Assembly: GCF_019977315.1 (NCBI RefSeq)
Contig: NZ_AP024652.1
Span: forward strand, 1,798,001-1,862,000
Reading direction: 5' to 3'
DNA from: Arthrobacter sp. StoSoilB22
Lineage (GTDB): Bacteria; Actinomycetota; Actinomycetes; Actinomycetales; Micrococcaceae
Length of the DNA stretch: 64,000 nucleotides
Shown here: one piece after another, positions 43,811 to 52,437 of the stretch
Layout: each line of letters begins with the position of its first letter
How positions within the stretch are numbered: the first letter of the stretch is position 1
Notes under the pieces: model-generated
Database searches by the model: none
The model's input: only the letters and a program-made list of their open reading frames with translations
What the model was told of the DNA's origin: nothing
Program-made: the position numbers and the translations under genes

Positions 43811-45148
43811 CTAGTCGCCGCGGGCCCCGAAGACGATCTCGTCCCAGCTCGGGATGCTGGAACGCTTGGGGCGGGACGGCTGCCGTTCGGCAGGTGCATC
43901 AACGTCCTTGCGCGCTTCCGCATCTACCTGTTCCTCCGGCGGCGCCACGTCCTGATGGAGGTCCCGGGCAGAGGGTGCGCCGGCGGACTGGTCTTCCGCG
44001 TGTGGTTGCGGGGTGCCGCCGCCACCCAGAAGTTCGTCCAGCCCTGCGGGCTTCCGCCCCGTCAGCGGCGTCACCGGCCGCAGCGGACTGGCTACCACCG
44101 TTATTTCACGGGTGTCGGTGCTGACCCCATTGTGGAGCTTGAGGGAGTCATCGTCGTCGTGGGACTCGACGTGCCGCGGAGCAAGGCTGAGCCGGGACAA
44201 CATCGAAGGGCGGCCGTCTTTACGGGTGGGCTCTTCCACGCCGGTGGCCAGGGGCTCAGCGTCTGCGAGGCTGGTATCCGCGGCTGCCTGGTCCACTTCT
44301 TCACCGGGCCGGGGGTGGGCTGCGGGAACGTTGCTCAGCAGTACGGCCAAGGCGTCGTCGCCGTCTTCGTCCACGCCCAGGCGTTGGCCGCGCCGTGAAC
44401 GGAGCATTTCCAAAAGGCTGTCTGATTCCTTCGCGGACGCACGCGCCGCAGTTTCGGCGTCGGTCTCGAAGTCGAACGGCCTGTCCGAGACGGCAGCAAG
44501 CCGCCGGGCGGGGACCGGACCGTCCATGGGCTCAAGTTCGCTGAGCTGCTGGGCCCAACGGTTGGCGTTCTGCAGCGATTTGCGTTGGGGGCTGAAGGTC
44601 CACATGGCCGGCGGTTCCTCGCCGATGCTTCCGTGAGCGCCGGGAACAGTTTCGAAGCGTGCGACCACCGTCCAGGTGCCGTCCGGACGTCGCCATGAAT
44701 CCCAGTCCACCGTAGAGGAATCAATACCGTGCGCCGAGAGCCTGTAGTCAACCATGTCGCCCAGAGTGGCCGGGGTGTCGCCAAACGCCGAGCGGTAGAT
44801 GTCATGTCCGGGAGCAGGGGAGGCGACTTCGATATTGCGGGCCTGGCGCACCACGTACTCACGCTCGGCAAGCACAGGGCCCTCGTAGCGTTGGACGTTG
44901 GCAAGGGGGAGGCCGGAAAGCTCGGCCACCTCGGTAGCCGTGGCACCGCTGCGGATCCTGGCCTGGATGTCGCGGGGCGACATGGCAATAGCTGTGTTGG
45001 ACGCGCGTGCGGCCACCTGGGCAGGGGTGCGGCTCGCCGCGGCCCTTAAGGCTTCGTCGATCGGAAGCTGGAACATCGCACCACCGGGCCCGCTCAAGAG
45101 CAGATGCCCGCCGTCGTCGTGGACGCCTACCAGTCGTAGATCCTGCAT
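43811..45148 (-). CDS. sepH: Septation protein SepH
   Basis: SepH is an actinobacterial cell-division factor that binds FtsZ and stimulates its assembly. The 445-residue protein begins MQDLRLVGVHDDGGHLLLSG, the conserved N-terminus of the DUF3071 domain, and includes the helix-turn-helix-like segment ARIRSGATATEVAELSGLPLANVQRYEGPVLAEREYVVRQAR (about 65-106). The rest is a long acidic, proline-rich disordered region with a basic C-terminal motif (PSRPKRSSIPSWDEIVFGARGD) that resembles the conserved end in homologues. The ATG at 45148 has GGAGGG 5-7 nt upstream. Convergent with thymidine kinase. Confidence 0.93.
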   Translation of the reverse strand: MQDLRLVGVHDDGGHLLLSGPGGAMFQLPIDEALRAAASRTPAQVAARASNTAIAMSPRDIQARIRSGATATEVAELSGLPLANVQRYEGPVLAEREYVVRQARNIEVASPAPGHDIYRSAFGDTPATLGDMVDYRLSAHGIDSSTVDWDSWRRPDGTWTVVARFETVPGAHGSIGEEPPAMWTFSPQRKSLQNANRWAQQLSELEPMDGPVPARRLAAVSDRPFDFETDAETAARASAKESDSLLEMLRSRRGQRLGVDEDGDDALAVLLSNVPAAHPRPGEEVDQAAADTSLADAEPLATGVEEPTRKDGRPSMLSRLSLAPRHVESHDDDDSLKLHNGVSTDTREITVVASPLRPVTPLTGRKPAGLDELLGGGGTPQPHAEDQSAGAPSARDLHQDVAPPEEQVDAEARKDVDAPAERQPSRPKRSSIPSWDEIVFGARGD

Positions 45149-45449
45149 AACACCCTCCACCACATGGCATAACTGACATTCGAAACTCTGCCACCCGCGG
45201 GGGTCTTTTCCTACTAGGACAAAGGGCGTGCCGTGATATTCCGCAGAAAACAGGTTACGTCCGGAGGGCTGTGGGCCAACGGGCACCCAAGAAAGAGGGC
45301 CTATGGACATTGAGGGCCAGGGGGAGGACAATCTGGCCGAGATCGGGCACAAATCCGGGGCTTCCGGCGTTTGAACCCTTAATCCGGTGGCAGGGAGTTC
45401 CTGCGATCCGGTATTCCACCCGGAACAGGTATGGAGGACAAAAAGGACC
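45149..45449. other. Divergent sepH/DUF4193 intergenic region
   Basis: This 301-nt gap separates divergent genes. It holds both ribosome sites (GGAGGG for sepH and GGAGGAC for DUF4193). I see no strong -35/-10 pair, hairpin or small gene. Confidence 0.6.
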
Positions 45450-45749
45450 ATGGCCACGGACTATGATGCCCCTCGAAAAACCGAGGAAGATGTCAGCGAG
45501 GATTCCCTGGAAGAACTCAAGACCCGTCAGTCGGGGAAGCAGTCCTCGGCGGTGGATGTGGACGAGACCGACCTCGCCGATGGCTTTGAGTTGCCGGGGG
45601 CGGATCTCTCCGGTGAAGAACTCCTCATCCAGGTCATGCCGCCGCAGCCTGACGAATTTACGTGCTTCAACTGTTTCCTGGTCAAGCACAAGTCCCAGAT
45701 CGCCGCGGAAAGGGGCGGGCACCAATACTGCAAGGAGTGTGAGAGCTAG
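45450..45749 (+). CDS. DUF4193 family protein
   Basis: A 99-residue acidic protein of the actinobacterial DUF4193 family. The N-terminal half is disordered and Asp/Glu-rich; the C-terminal half has a zinc-ribbon pattern, FTCFNCFLVKHKSQIA followed by HQYCKECES (two Cys-X2-Cys pairs). No function is established. The family is generally encoded next to sepH and dut, as here. It overlaps the convergent DUF3093 gene at a shared CTAG that supplies both stop codons. Confidence 0.92.
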   Translation: MATDYDAPRKTEEDVSEDSLEELKTRQSGKQSSAVDVDETDLADGFELPGADLSGEELLIQVMPPQPDEFTCFNCFLVKHKSQIAAERGGHQYCKECES

Positions 45750-46243
45750 CTCCGGGAAGCGGTCAATGCTGCAACGAGTTCATCCGGACGACGCGAGGAC
45801 GCCAGCCAGTAAGGAGTGCGGTCTGCGGGGTCGGTGATCTCAATCTTGACCACGGCGTCAATCCAGCCGCGGAAGCACATATAAGCCAGTCCGTTCAGGC
45901 GCGGGCCACGTTCAGCAGTGGCCTCCTCTTTTCTGAACGCCTGGACAGAACCTACGAATGCGCGGTCTATGCTCGCCCGCCCAACCCGTACGGTGTCGGC
46001 AGTGACCGTGATGGTGGGCGTGGAAAGCACCAACATGATGGTCATGATCGCCAGCAGGACCAAAGCGGCGATGATGCCAGTGGCGGCGCTGATGGGCCCA
46101 AACATCAGGACGCCCGCGCCGGACAATCCAACAACCACAACCCAGATCCAGACGGACGGCCATAGCTTCTCGGTGTACAGGACCTCGGAGGCCGAAGGGG
46201 TGTTCCGGGCAGGAACGGGGGAGGACTGGTCAGGCGTAGGCAT
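45746..46243 (-). CDS. DUF3093 family membrane protein
   Basis: 165 residues with two membrane helices (about 29-48 and 53-73) near the N-terminus and a soluble C-terminal domain (VTADTVRVGRASIDRAFVG...YWLASSRRPDELVAAL). DUF3093 is a conserved actinobacterial family without known role, located beside dut in many genomes including mycobacteria (Rv2698). The ATG follows the -10-like TAAGCT by 6 nt. Confidence 0.9.
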   Translation of the reverse strand: MPTPDQSSPVPARNTPSASEVLYTEKLWPSVWIWVVVVGLSGAGVLMFGPISAATGIIAALVLLAIMTIMLVLSTPTITVTADTVRVGRASIDRAFVGSVQAFRKEEATAERGPRLNGLAYMCFRGWIDAVVKIEITDPADRTPYWLASSRRPDELVAALTASRS

Positions 46244-46249
46244 GGATCC

Positions 46250-46255
46250 AGCTTA
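46250..46255 (-). promoter_or_regulatory. -10 element TAAGCT for the DUF3093 gene
   Basis: On the minus strand TAAGCT is followed by 6 nt and the ATG; no ribosome site. Confidence 0.5.
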
Positions 46256-46375
46256 TCGGGCATCGGCCCCGGGCTCCGCCCTCCTCCATGGATGGCCCCA
46301 GCCTGCCCGGCCCCGCTGCCCGGCCCCGCCACCCAGGCCCGCCGGGCTGAACGACTCGGGTGAACCGGGTCCCGG

Positions 46376-46381
46376 TAGAAT
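46376..46381 (+). promoter_or_regulatory. -10 element TAGAAT for dut
   Basis: TAGAAT is followed by 8 nt and the GTG start of dut, with no ribosome site. Confidence 0.5.
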
Positions 46382-46389
46382 GAACCACT

Positions 46390-46929
46390 GTGAGCAACGA
46401 GACCGCAGTATTCAGTTCAGACGCCGCTTCCGCAGTTGCGGACAGCAGCGAAACCTCCGCAGCGTACGGCGCCCCCACTTTGGAGGTGCAGTTGAAAATG
46501 CTCGACGCCGGCTTGGAAGCTCCCTCCTATGCGCACCCTGGAGACGCGGGTGCCGATCTCCGCGCCCGCGAAGATGTGCATCTCGCCCCCGGTGAGCGGA
46601 AACTCGTTCCAACTGGTGTCTCCATTGCGTTGCCGAACGGATATGTCGCCCTGATCCATCCCCGCTCCGGGCTGGCCACCAAGCACGGACTGACGGTGGT
46701 CAATGCCCCCGGTACTGTGGACGCCGGCTACCGTGGCGAAATCGCTGTCACGCTCCTGAACACCGACCAAAACACTGCCATTGACCTCAAACGCGGCGAT
46801 AGAATTGCACAAATGGTGGTTCAGCGCGTTGAATACGCGCAGTTCATTGCTGTTGACCAACTATCGGATTCCGTTCGGGGAACCGGCGGCTTTGGGTCCA
46901 CGGGCGGCTTCAACGCACCGAAGGCCTGA
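46390..46929 (+). CDS. dut: Deoxyuridine 5'-triphosphate nucleotidohydrolase
   Basis: Trimeric dUTPase converts dUTP to dUMP and pyrophosphate, keeping uracil out of DNA and supplying dTMP synthesis. All five motifs are present: AGADLRA (53-59), PRSGLA (91-96), GTVDAGYRGEI (108-118), RGDRIAQMVV (135-144) and the C-terminal RGTGGFGSTGG (163-173). The 179-residue protein has an extra ~28-residue Ser/Ala-rich N-terminus. GTG start, apparently leaderless. Confidence 0.97.
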   Translation: MSNETAVFSSDAASAVADSSETSAAYGAPTLEVQLKMLDAGLEAPSYAHPGDAGADLRAREDVHLAPGERKLVPTGVSIALPNGYVALIHPRSGLATKHGLTVVNAPGTVDAGYRGEIAVTLLNTDQNTAIDLKRGDRIAQMVVQRVEYAQFIAVDQLSDSVRGTGGFGSTGGFNAPKA

Positions 46930-47045
46930 GAAACTACTGAACCTCGTTTACCGGCCTCCCACGCCTGACGCATTGGAGCGGTTTAGTGAGGTCTAACGTG
47001 GTTGCGGTTTACTTGGGGATAGACCACTACTAAGGAGAAAACCCA

Positions 47046-47804
47046 ATGCTTTTTGGGCGCGGCAAAAAGTCCAAGGACGAGAAGCCGGAAACCACCGGCA
47101 CCGTCGAGGAGTCCGGTACCGGGGCATCAACTTCCGAGCCAGGCGGGTCCGGCACCCCCGGAGATTTCCGGCTCGGCAAGGGTCCCTTGGACATCGACGA
47201 AATCGAGAACCGCGATGGCTACGTGGACCTCGGTGCACTGCTGATCGCACCAGCCGAGGGTCTCCAGCTGCGGCTTGAGGTCGAGGAAGCCACGCAACGC
47301 GTGGTTGCGGTGACCATGGACCTCAACGGTTCCAGCTTGCAGCTTCAGGCCTTTGCTGCGCCGCGTTCCGAGGGACTTTGGGATGAGATCCGTGAACAGA
47401 TCACCCAGTCCGTAGCGAGCCAAGGCGGGGAAACCGAAGAAGTTTCCGGAAGTTTCGGCACGGAGCTGGTAGCCAAACTTCCCGCTGAAGCGGCAGACGG
47501 CAGCAGAGGTTTCCGGGCAGCCCGTTTCATGGGTGTGGATGGGCCGCGATGGTTCCTGCGCGGTGTCTTGGGCGGACAGGCCGCCCTCGAACGTGATGCC
47601 GCAGCAGGACTGGAAGAGCTCTTCCGTAAGGTTGTTGTGGTCCGCGGTGATAACCCGATGCCACCGCGCGAACTGCTGCAGCTGCGCCTGCCCAAGGATG
47701 CTGCAGTGCCGGGCCAGGCCGGCGCCCCCCAAGGTGCGGTTCCCCCCGCGGACCCCGCCATGCGGCAACCGGAGCGAGGGCCGGAGATCACCCAGATTGG
47801 CTGA
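47046..47804 (+). CDS. DUF3710 family protein
   Basis: A 252-residue cytoplasmic protein of unknown function. The N-terminal 50 residues are charged and disordered, followed by the DUF3710 domain (DGYVDLGALLIAPAEGLQLRLEVEEATQRVVAVTM) with a well-conserved end (FMGVDGPRWFLRGVLGGQAA). The C-terminal tail is Pro/Ala-rich. The family is encoded beside dut in most actinobacteria (Rv2696c in M. tuberculosis). AAGGAG lies 8 nt before the ATG. Confidence 0.92.
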   Translation: MLFGRGKKSKDEKPETTGTVEESGTGASTSEPGGSGTPGDFRLGKGPLDIDEIENRDGYVDLGALLIAPAEGLQLRLEVEEATQRVVAVTMDLNGSSLQLQAFAAPRSEGLWDEIREQITQSVASQGGETEEVSGSFGTELVAKLPAEAADGSRGFRAARFMGVDGPRWFLRGVLGGQAALERDAAAGLEELFRKVVVVRGDNPMPPRELLQLRLPKDAAVPGQAGAPQGAVPPADPAMRQPERGPEITQIG

Positions 47805-48177
47805 AGCATCGGGCCGCTATGGGGTTGCCGGCCAAGGTCCCGAAGGGCAGGGAGTACGTGATCTCCCTGTCCGGGGCCGCGCAGTGTGCACGGGCTTCAT
47901 TGAGTCCGTCACGCACCAGCCGCCCAGCGAGCAGCCATTCTTCTCTGCCGTGGTGGTTGATTCCGTGCGGCCCGGCGGAGGTGTGCCGAACATGGGAGCC
48001 GGCGGAGTCCGGAAGCCCTATGAGCGCCTCCGTGTGATTTGGCTGGGCAGGACCCGGGTTCCAGGCATTGAAGCCGGCGTGGAACTCCGCTTGAAGGGCA
48101 TGGTCACTCAGGTTGATGGCCTTCCGGCCATGTTCAATCCCCGCTACGAAATACTTTCCCGTCAGGAGCACCTATGA
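47797..48177 (+). CDS. OB-fold nucleic-acid-binding protein
   Basis: About 126 residues with an OB-fold: GRAVCTGFIESVTHQPPSEQPFFSAVVVDS, RLRVIWLGRTRVPGIEAGVELRLKGMVTQVDG, and the family-typical end PAMFNPRYEIL. Homologues of this size sit between DUF3710 and DUF3159 in actinobacteria. The start is uncertain; the TTG at 47797 overlaps the DUF3710 stop and has GGAG about 11 nt upstream. A 4-nt ATGA overlap couples it to DUF3159. DNA or RNA binding is a family inference. Confidence 0.8.
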   Translation: MAEASGRYGVAGQGPEGQGVRDLPVRGRAVCTGFIESVTHQPPSEQPFFSAVVVDSVRPGGGVPNMGAGGVRKPYERLRVIWLGRTRVPGIEAGVELRLKGMVTQVDGLPAMFNPRYEILSRQEHL

Positions 48178-48974
48178 CCGTGGCCAACGGTTCCGAACCG
48201 AAGGACGCAGGGCGTCAGACGCCCGGCGAGAACGTTTCGTCCCACGTAAACGATGAACCGCAGGCGGACGCCCCACAGTCCGGTGCGGAAGGGCCCACTG
48301 TGTCCGACCTCGCTGCAGGGTATGCCCAGAAGGCCGGACTCCACCGTAACAGCGCCGGCCACGTGGATATGCTCAAGTCCGCCGGCGGCGTGCAGGGCAT
48401 TGCCGAAAGCATCCTTCCGGGTTTGGTGTTCCTTGTGGCTTTTACCGTCACGCGCGACCTCACTCCGGCCCTCATCGCAGCGTTGGCTGCAGCCGCCGTC
48501 TTCACAGTGGTTCGTTTGATCCAGCGCCGTCCGTTAACGCAGGCATTGGCGGGAGTGGTGGGGGTGGGCATTTCTGCCTGGCTGGCGAACACCACAGGCA
48601 AGGCCGAGGACTTCTACGTGCTCGGCTTCTTCACCAACATCGCTTACATCGCGGCCATGGTGCTGTCCATCGTCTTCAAGTGGCCGGTAGCCGGACTTCT
48701 CTTCGGCTTCGTGCGCAATGAAGGACTGGAGTGGCGCAAGGATCCGGAGCGGCTCCGGGCCTACTCCTTGGGCACGTGGATTGTGGTTGCGGTGCTGACC
48801 CTGCGCTTGGTGGTTCAGGTTCCCTTGTACTTCATGGGCGAAGCCGGACTGACAGCGTTGGCTACCACCAGGCTTCTGATGGGCGCCCCGCTGTACATCC
48901 TGGGCCTTTGGGTGGCCTGGTTGGTTACCAAGCCGGCACCTCAGCCGTCGAAGCCGTCGTCCTCAGCGGACTGA
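48174..48974 (+). CDS. DUF3159 family membrane protein
   Basis: 266 residues: a disordered N-terminus (1-50), then about five membrane helices from LPGLVFLVAFTVTRDL to LLMGAPLYILGLWVAWLV. DUF3159 is an actinobacterial family of unknown function found next to the TrkA pair (Rv2693c in M. tuberculosis). Its last 34 nt overlap the end of the convergent TrkA gene. Confidence 0.92.
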   Translation: MTVANGSEPKDAGRQTPGENVSSHVNDEPQADAPQSGAEGPTVSDLAAGYAQKAGLHRNSAGHVDMLKSAGGVQGIAESILPGLVFLVAFTVTRDLTPALIAALAAAAVFTVVRLIQRRPLTQALAGVVGVGISAWLANTTGKAEDFYVLGFFTNIAYIAAMVLSIVFKWPVAGLLFGFVRNEGLEWRKDPERLRAYSLGTWIVVAVLTLRLVVQVPLYFMGEAGLTALATTRLLMGAPLYILGLWVAWLVTKPAPQPSKPSSSAD

Positions 48975-49678
48975 TCTGCCGGTTCTGACGTTCCCTCGCG
49001 GGGTTCCTTGGCGTCATCGGACGCTGGTGACAACAGAGCCCGCAAGCCGTCCTCAGCTGCGATGGTGGTGACGAAAAAGAGCTCGTCACCGCCGTCCAGA
49101 ACATCATCACGCGTGGGCGTAATGGGTGCTTGATCACGCAGGATGGCAACCAGGGTGGCGTCTTCGGGCCACTCAATGCCCCCCACTGTGCTGCCAATGA
49201 CGTGGGAGTCGTGAGGAACGGTGAATTCCACGATCGAGGCCACGCCCGTCTGGAGGGTCAACAGGCGCACGATGTCGCCGATTTCCACCGCTTCTTCCAC
49301 CAACGCTGTCATAAGCTGCGGTGTGTTGACGGCAACGTCCACCCCCCAGGAGTCATTGAACATCCAGTCGTTCTTGGGATTGTTCACGCGCCCCACGGTG
49401 CGGCCTACTCCGAACTCGGTCTTGGCGAGCAAGGACACCACCAGATTCACTTTGTCGTCGCCGGTGGCAGAAACCACCACGTCCGCATCCTCAAGTTTCG
49501 CGTCCTGCAGGGTGCTGAGTTCGCAGGCATCGCCCACCAGCCAGCGTGCCCCTCGCAGCCCGCTGCGCCCAATCACTTCAGGCTTCAAATCAATCAGGAG
49601 AATCTCGTGCTTGTGAGCCAGGAGCTCACGTGCAATGGACGAGCCGACGCTGCCCGCGCCAACAATGACAACTTTCAC
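48941..49678 (-). CDS. TrkA-family potassium regulatory protein (CeoC-like)
   Basis: A 245-residue RCK protein: Rossmann TrkA-N domain with GAGSVGSSIA (7-16) and the acidic strand end ILLIDLKPE, then a TrkA-C domain from about residue 135. A disordered acidic tail ends the protein. RCK proteins bind NAD(H) or nucleotides and gate cation transporters. The GTG start shares one base with the preceding stop (TAGTG), so this is tightly coupled to the other TrkA gene. In M. tuberculosis the equivalent is ceoC (Rv2692). Confidence 0.93.
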   Translation of the reverse strand: MKVVIVGAGSVGSSIARELLAHKHEILLIDLKPEVIGRSGLRGARWLVGDACELSTLQDAKLEDADVVVSATGDDKVNLVVSLLAKTEFGVGRTVGRVNNPKNDWMFNDSWGVDVAVNTPQLMTALVEEAVEIGDIVRLLTLQTGVASIVEFTVPHDSHVIGSTVGGIEWPEDATLVAILRDQAPITPTRDDVLDGGDELFFVTTIAAEDGLRALLSPASDDAKEPREGTSEPADQSAEDDGFDG

Positions 49679-50349
49679 TAAGACTCCTTGGCGGGTGCTT
49701 TGGCGAGAATTCGGCTGATCTCGGATGTTCTGTCAAGGCTCACCATCGCGTGGACGGTATCACCTTCCTGATATGCGGTCCCGGCCTGGGGCAACAGGCC
49801 CTCGCCGAACCTGGTGAGGAAAGCGATGCGGATTCCGGCCGCGGACTCGATGGAATCCATGCTGTGTCCGATCCATGCATCGTGCAGATCCACTTCGGCC
49901 AGCACCAAGCGGCCCGAAGGTTCGCGGTAGTCGCCGGCCAGGTGCTGCTCCGGAAGTATCCGCCGGAGAACCTGGTCGGCACTCCAGCGCACGGCTGCCA
50001 CTGTGGGGATCCCAAGCCGCTGGTAGATTTCGGCGCGGCCGGGGTCGTAGATTCGTGCCACCACATGGGAGACATGGAAGGTCTCACGGGCAACGCGCGT
50101 GGCCAGGATGTTTGAATTGTCGCCGCTGGAGACAGCAGCGAAAGCGTATGCCTCTTCGACGCCGGCCTGCTTGAGGGTGTCACGGTCGAAGCCGACACCG
50201 GTGACCTTGCGCCCCGTGAAAGTGTTGCGCAATCGGCGGAAGGCCCGCTCGTCCTGGTCGATGATGGCCACGGAGTGACCGGCATCCTCCAAAGTGTGTG
50301 CCAAGGTTGCGCCAACACGGCCGCAACCCATGATCACGAAGTGAGCCAC
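49678..50349 (-). CDS. TrkA-family potassium regulatory protein (CeoB-like)
   Basis: A 223-residue RCK protein with TrkA-N motif MGCGRVGATLA (7-17), acidic end VAIIDQDE, and a TrkA-C domain near the C-terminus. First gene of the two-gene TrkA operon. The start is GTG with AAGGAG about 8 nt upstream. It is divergent from the KimA-like transporter gene with a 114-nt gap. No TrkH/TrkG-type channel subunit is in the window. The M. tuberculosis equivalent is ceoB (Rv2691). Confidence 0.93.
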   Translation of the reverse strand: MAHFVIMGCGRVGATLAHTLEDAGHSVAIIDQDERAFRRLRNTFTGRKVTGVGFDRDTLKQAGVEEAYAFAAVSSGDNSNILATRVARETFHVSHVVARIYDPGRAEIYQRLGIPTVAAVRWSADQVLRRILPEQHLAGDYREPSGRLVLAEVDLHDAWIGHSMDSIESAAGIRIAFLTRFGEGLLPQAGTAYQEGDTVHAMVSLDRTSEISRILAKAPAKES

Positions 50350-50451
50350 CGTGTCTCCTTATGTGTGTAGTCCGTCCCGCTCGGTATGACTTTACCGGTG
50401 CAGCGGGGGTATGCCGGTGACAACCGTCATGACATCCCTGGGGATTCAGAG

Positions 50452-50457
50452 TAGCTT
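50452..50457 (+). promoter_or_regulatory. -10 element TAGCTT for the KimA-like gene
   Basis: TAGCTT is followed by 6 nt and the GTG start. The GGA just before GTG is too close to act as a ribosome site. Confidence 0.45.
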
Positions 50458-50463
50458 TGCGGA

Positions 50464-52437
50464 GTGCTGACAATTCTGAATGCCGCCAAGCGGGTGTTGG
50501 TGGGCCGGCCGGTCAGGAATGACCGCCTGTCCCACACGTTGTTGCCCAAACGCATCGCTTTGCCGATCTTCGCCTCGGATGCCCTGTCCTCAGTGGCTTA
50601 CGCCCCGGACGAAATCCTGCTGACGCTCGCCCTTGCCGGCGTCAGTGCCGTGGCTTTCTCTCCGCTGGTTGGCCTTGCGGTCATGGTGGTGTTGCTCACA
50701 GTTGTGGCTTCCTATCGTCAGAACGTCCACGCCTATCCCTCCGGGGGCGGCGACTATGAGATTGCCAACGTCAACCTCGGCAAGTATGCCGGGTTGACCG
50801 TGGCTTCTGCCTTGCTGGTGGACTACGTGCTCACGGTTGCCGTGTCCATGTCCTCGGCGGCGACGTACCTCACCACGGCCATCCCGGCACTGCATGGCCA
50901 GCAGGCGCTGATAGCCACTGTAGGCGTGATCATCCTCGCGCTGGTCAACCTCCGCGGTGTCAAGGAGGCCGGGACGCTGTTCGCAGTACCGACGTACATC
51001 TTCATGGCATCCATTCTTGGGATGACCGCCGTGGGCATCTTCCAGGCCGCCACCGGCACGTTGGGAGAGGCGCCTTCGGCCAATTTCACCATTGTTCCCG
51101 AGCCTGGATTTGATGAGGGCCTGGTGGGGCTGGCCGGAGCCTTCCTGCTTCTGCGTGCCTTCTCCTCGGGAGCCGCTGCTCTGACAGGTGTTGAAGCCAT
51201 CAGCAACGGGGTGCCCAATTTCCAGAAGCCCAAGAGCAAGAATGCGGCAACAACCCTGCTCCTGCTGGGCGTCATAGCCGCTTCCATGCTGGCAGGCATC
51301 CTCTACTTGGCCAACGCCACCAAGGTGCACATTGTCCTTGACCCGGCCCGCGAGTTCCTGGTGGACGGCAAGCCGCTGCCTGAGGGCTACATCCAGACTC
51401 CGGCCATCAGCCAGATAGCCGACACCATTTTCGGCTCCGGCTCCATCCTCTTCTACGTAGTAGTTGCTGCCACCGGCGTCATCCTGGTGTTTGCTTCCAA
51501 CACGGCGTTCAACGGCTTCCCCGTGCTGGGTTCGATTCTGGCCCAGGACGGCTACCTGCCCAGGCAGCTGCGTACTCGAGGCGACAGGCTTGCTTTCAGT
51601 AATGGTGTCCTTGCGCTGGCAGCGGGGGCTCTGGTCCTGATTCTCGCCTTCAACGCCGATGTCACCAAGCTGATCCAGCTCTACATTGTGGGCGTCTTCA
51701 TCTCCTTCACCGCAAGTCAACTGGGAATGATCAGGCACTGGGGCCGTGAACTGAAACTCGCGCGGGACAAAGCTGTCCGGCGTCGCATCATCAAGTCCCG
51801 GACCATCAATATGCTGGGCTTCGGGATGACGGCCCTGGTCCTTGTCATTGTCCTCATCACCAAGTTCGAGCAAGGCGCCTGGATAGCCTTGCTCGCCATG
51901 TTCGTCCTCTTCCTCATTATGTGGAGCATCCGCGCGCACTATGACAACGTGGCCAGGGAGTTGGCGGTGGATGAGGACTCCTCGCCCCGTGCATTGCCCA
52001 CCAGGGTCCACGCTGTTCTCCTGGTCTCACATGTCCGCAAGCCGGTCCTTCGCGCACTGGCCTATGCGCGGGCGTCGAGGCCTTCGCGCCTGGACGCCGT
52101 GACCGTGGACATCAGCGCCGAAGAAACGGCCCAGACCGTCCGCGATTGGGAGAAGCTGGAAATTCCGGTTCCCCTGACCGTCCTGGCCAGTCCCTACCGT
52201 GAAACCGTGACGCCCATCATGGACTACATCAAGAACATGCGCCGGGACTCACCGCGGGACCTGATCGTGGTGTACATCCCCGAATATGTGGTGGGCAAAT
52301 GGTGGGAGCAACTCGTCCATAACCAAACAGCACTCAGAATCAAGACGAGGCTCCACTTTGAACCTGGAGTCATGGTTGCCAGCGTCCCGTGGCAGTTGAA
52401 ATCGTCCGAAGAAGCAAAGGCCTTGCAGGATACCTAA
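50464..52437 (+). CDS. APC-superfamily permease, KimA-like potassium importer
   Basis: 657 residues: about 12 membrane helices (residues ~30-480) and a cytoplasmic C-terminal domain of about 160 residues. The segments FASDALSSVAYAPDEIL, SYRQNVHAYPSGGGDYEIANVNLGK and RAFSSGAAALTGVEAISNGVPNF match the pattern of Bacillus subtilis KimA (YdaO), a proton-coupled K+ importer controlled by c-di-AMP. The C-terminal end (VVYIPEYVVGKWWEQLVHNQTALRIKTRLHF) also follows KimA. Substrate K+ is inferred from this and from the divergent TrkA pair. It ends directly before the methyltransferase ATG with no gap. Confidence 0.88.
   Translation: MLTILNAAKRVLVGRPVRNDRLSHTLLPKRIALPIFASDALSSVAYAPDEILLTLALAGVSAVAFSPLVGLAVMVVLLTVVASYRQNVHAYPSGGGDYEIANVNLGKYAGLTVASALLVDYVLTVAVSMSSAATYLTTAIPALHGQQALIATVGVIILALVNLRGVKEAGTLFAVPTYIFMASILGMTAVGIFQAATGTLGEAPSANFTIVPEPGFDEGLVGLAGAFLLLRAFSSGAAALTGVEAISNGVPNFQKPKSKNAATTLLLLGVIAASMLAGILYLANATKVHIVLDPAREFLVDGKPLPEGYIQTPAISQIADTIFGSGSILFYVVVAATGVILVFASNTAFNGFPVLGSILAQDGYLPRQLRTRGDRLAFSNGVLALAAGALVLILAFNADVTKLIQLYIVGVFISFTASQLGMIRHWGRELKLARDKAVRRRIIKSRTINMLGFGMTALVLVIVLITKFEQGAWIALLAMFVLFLIMWSIRAHYDNVARELAVDEDSSPRALPTRVHAVLLVSHVRKPVLRALAYARASRPSRLDAVTVDISAEETAQTVRDWEKLEIPVPLTVLASPYRETVTPIMDYIKNMRRDSPRDLIVVYIPEYVVGKWWEQLVHNQTALRIKTRLHFEPGVMVASVPWQLKSSEEAKALQDT

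Noticed and set aside
50590..52011. Open frame of 473 residues antisense to the KimA-like gene
   Set aside because: Shadow of a strong membrane-protein gene on the other strand, without family pattern.
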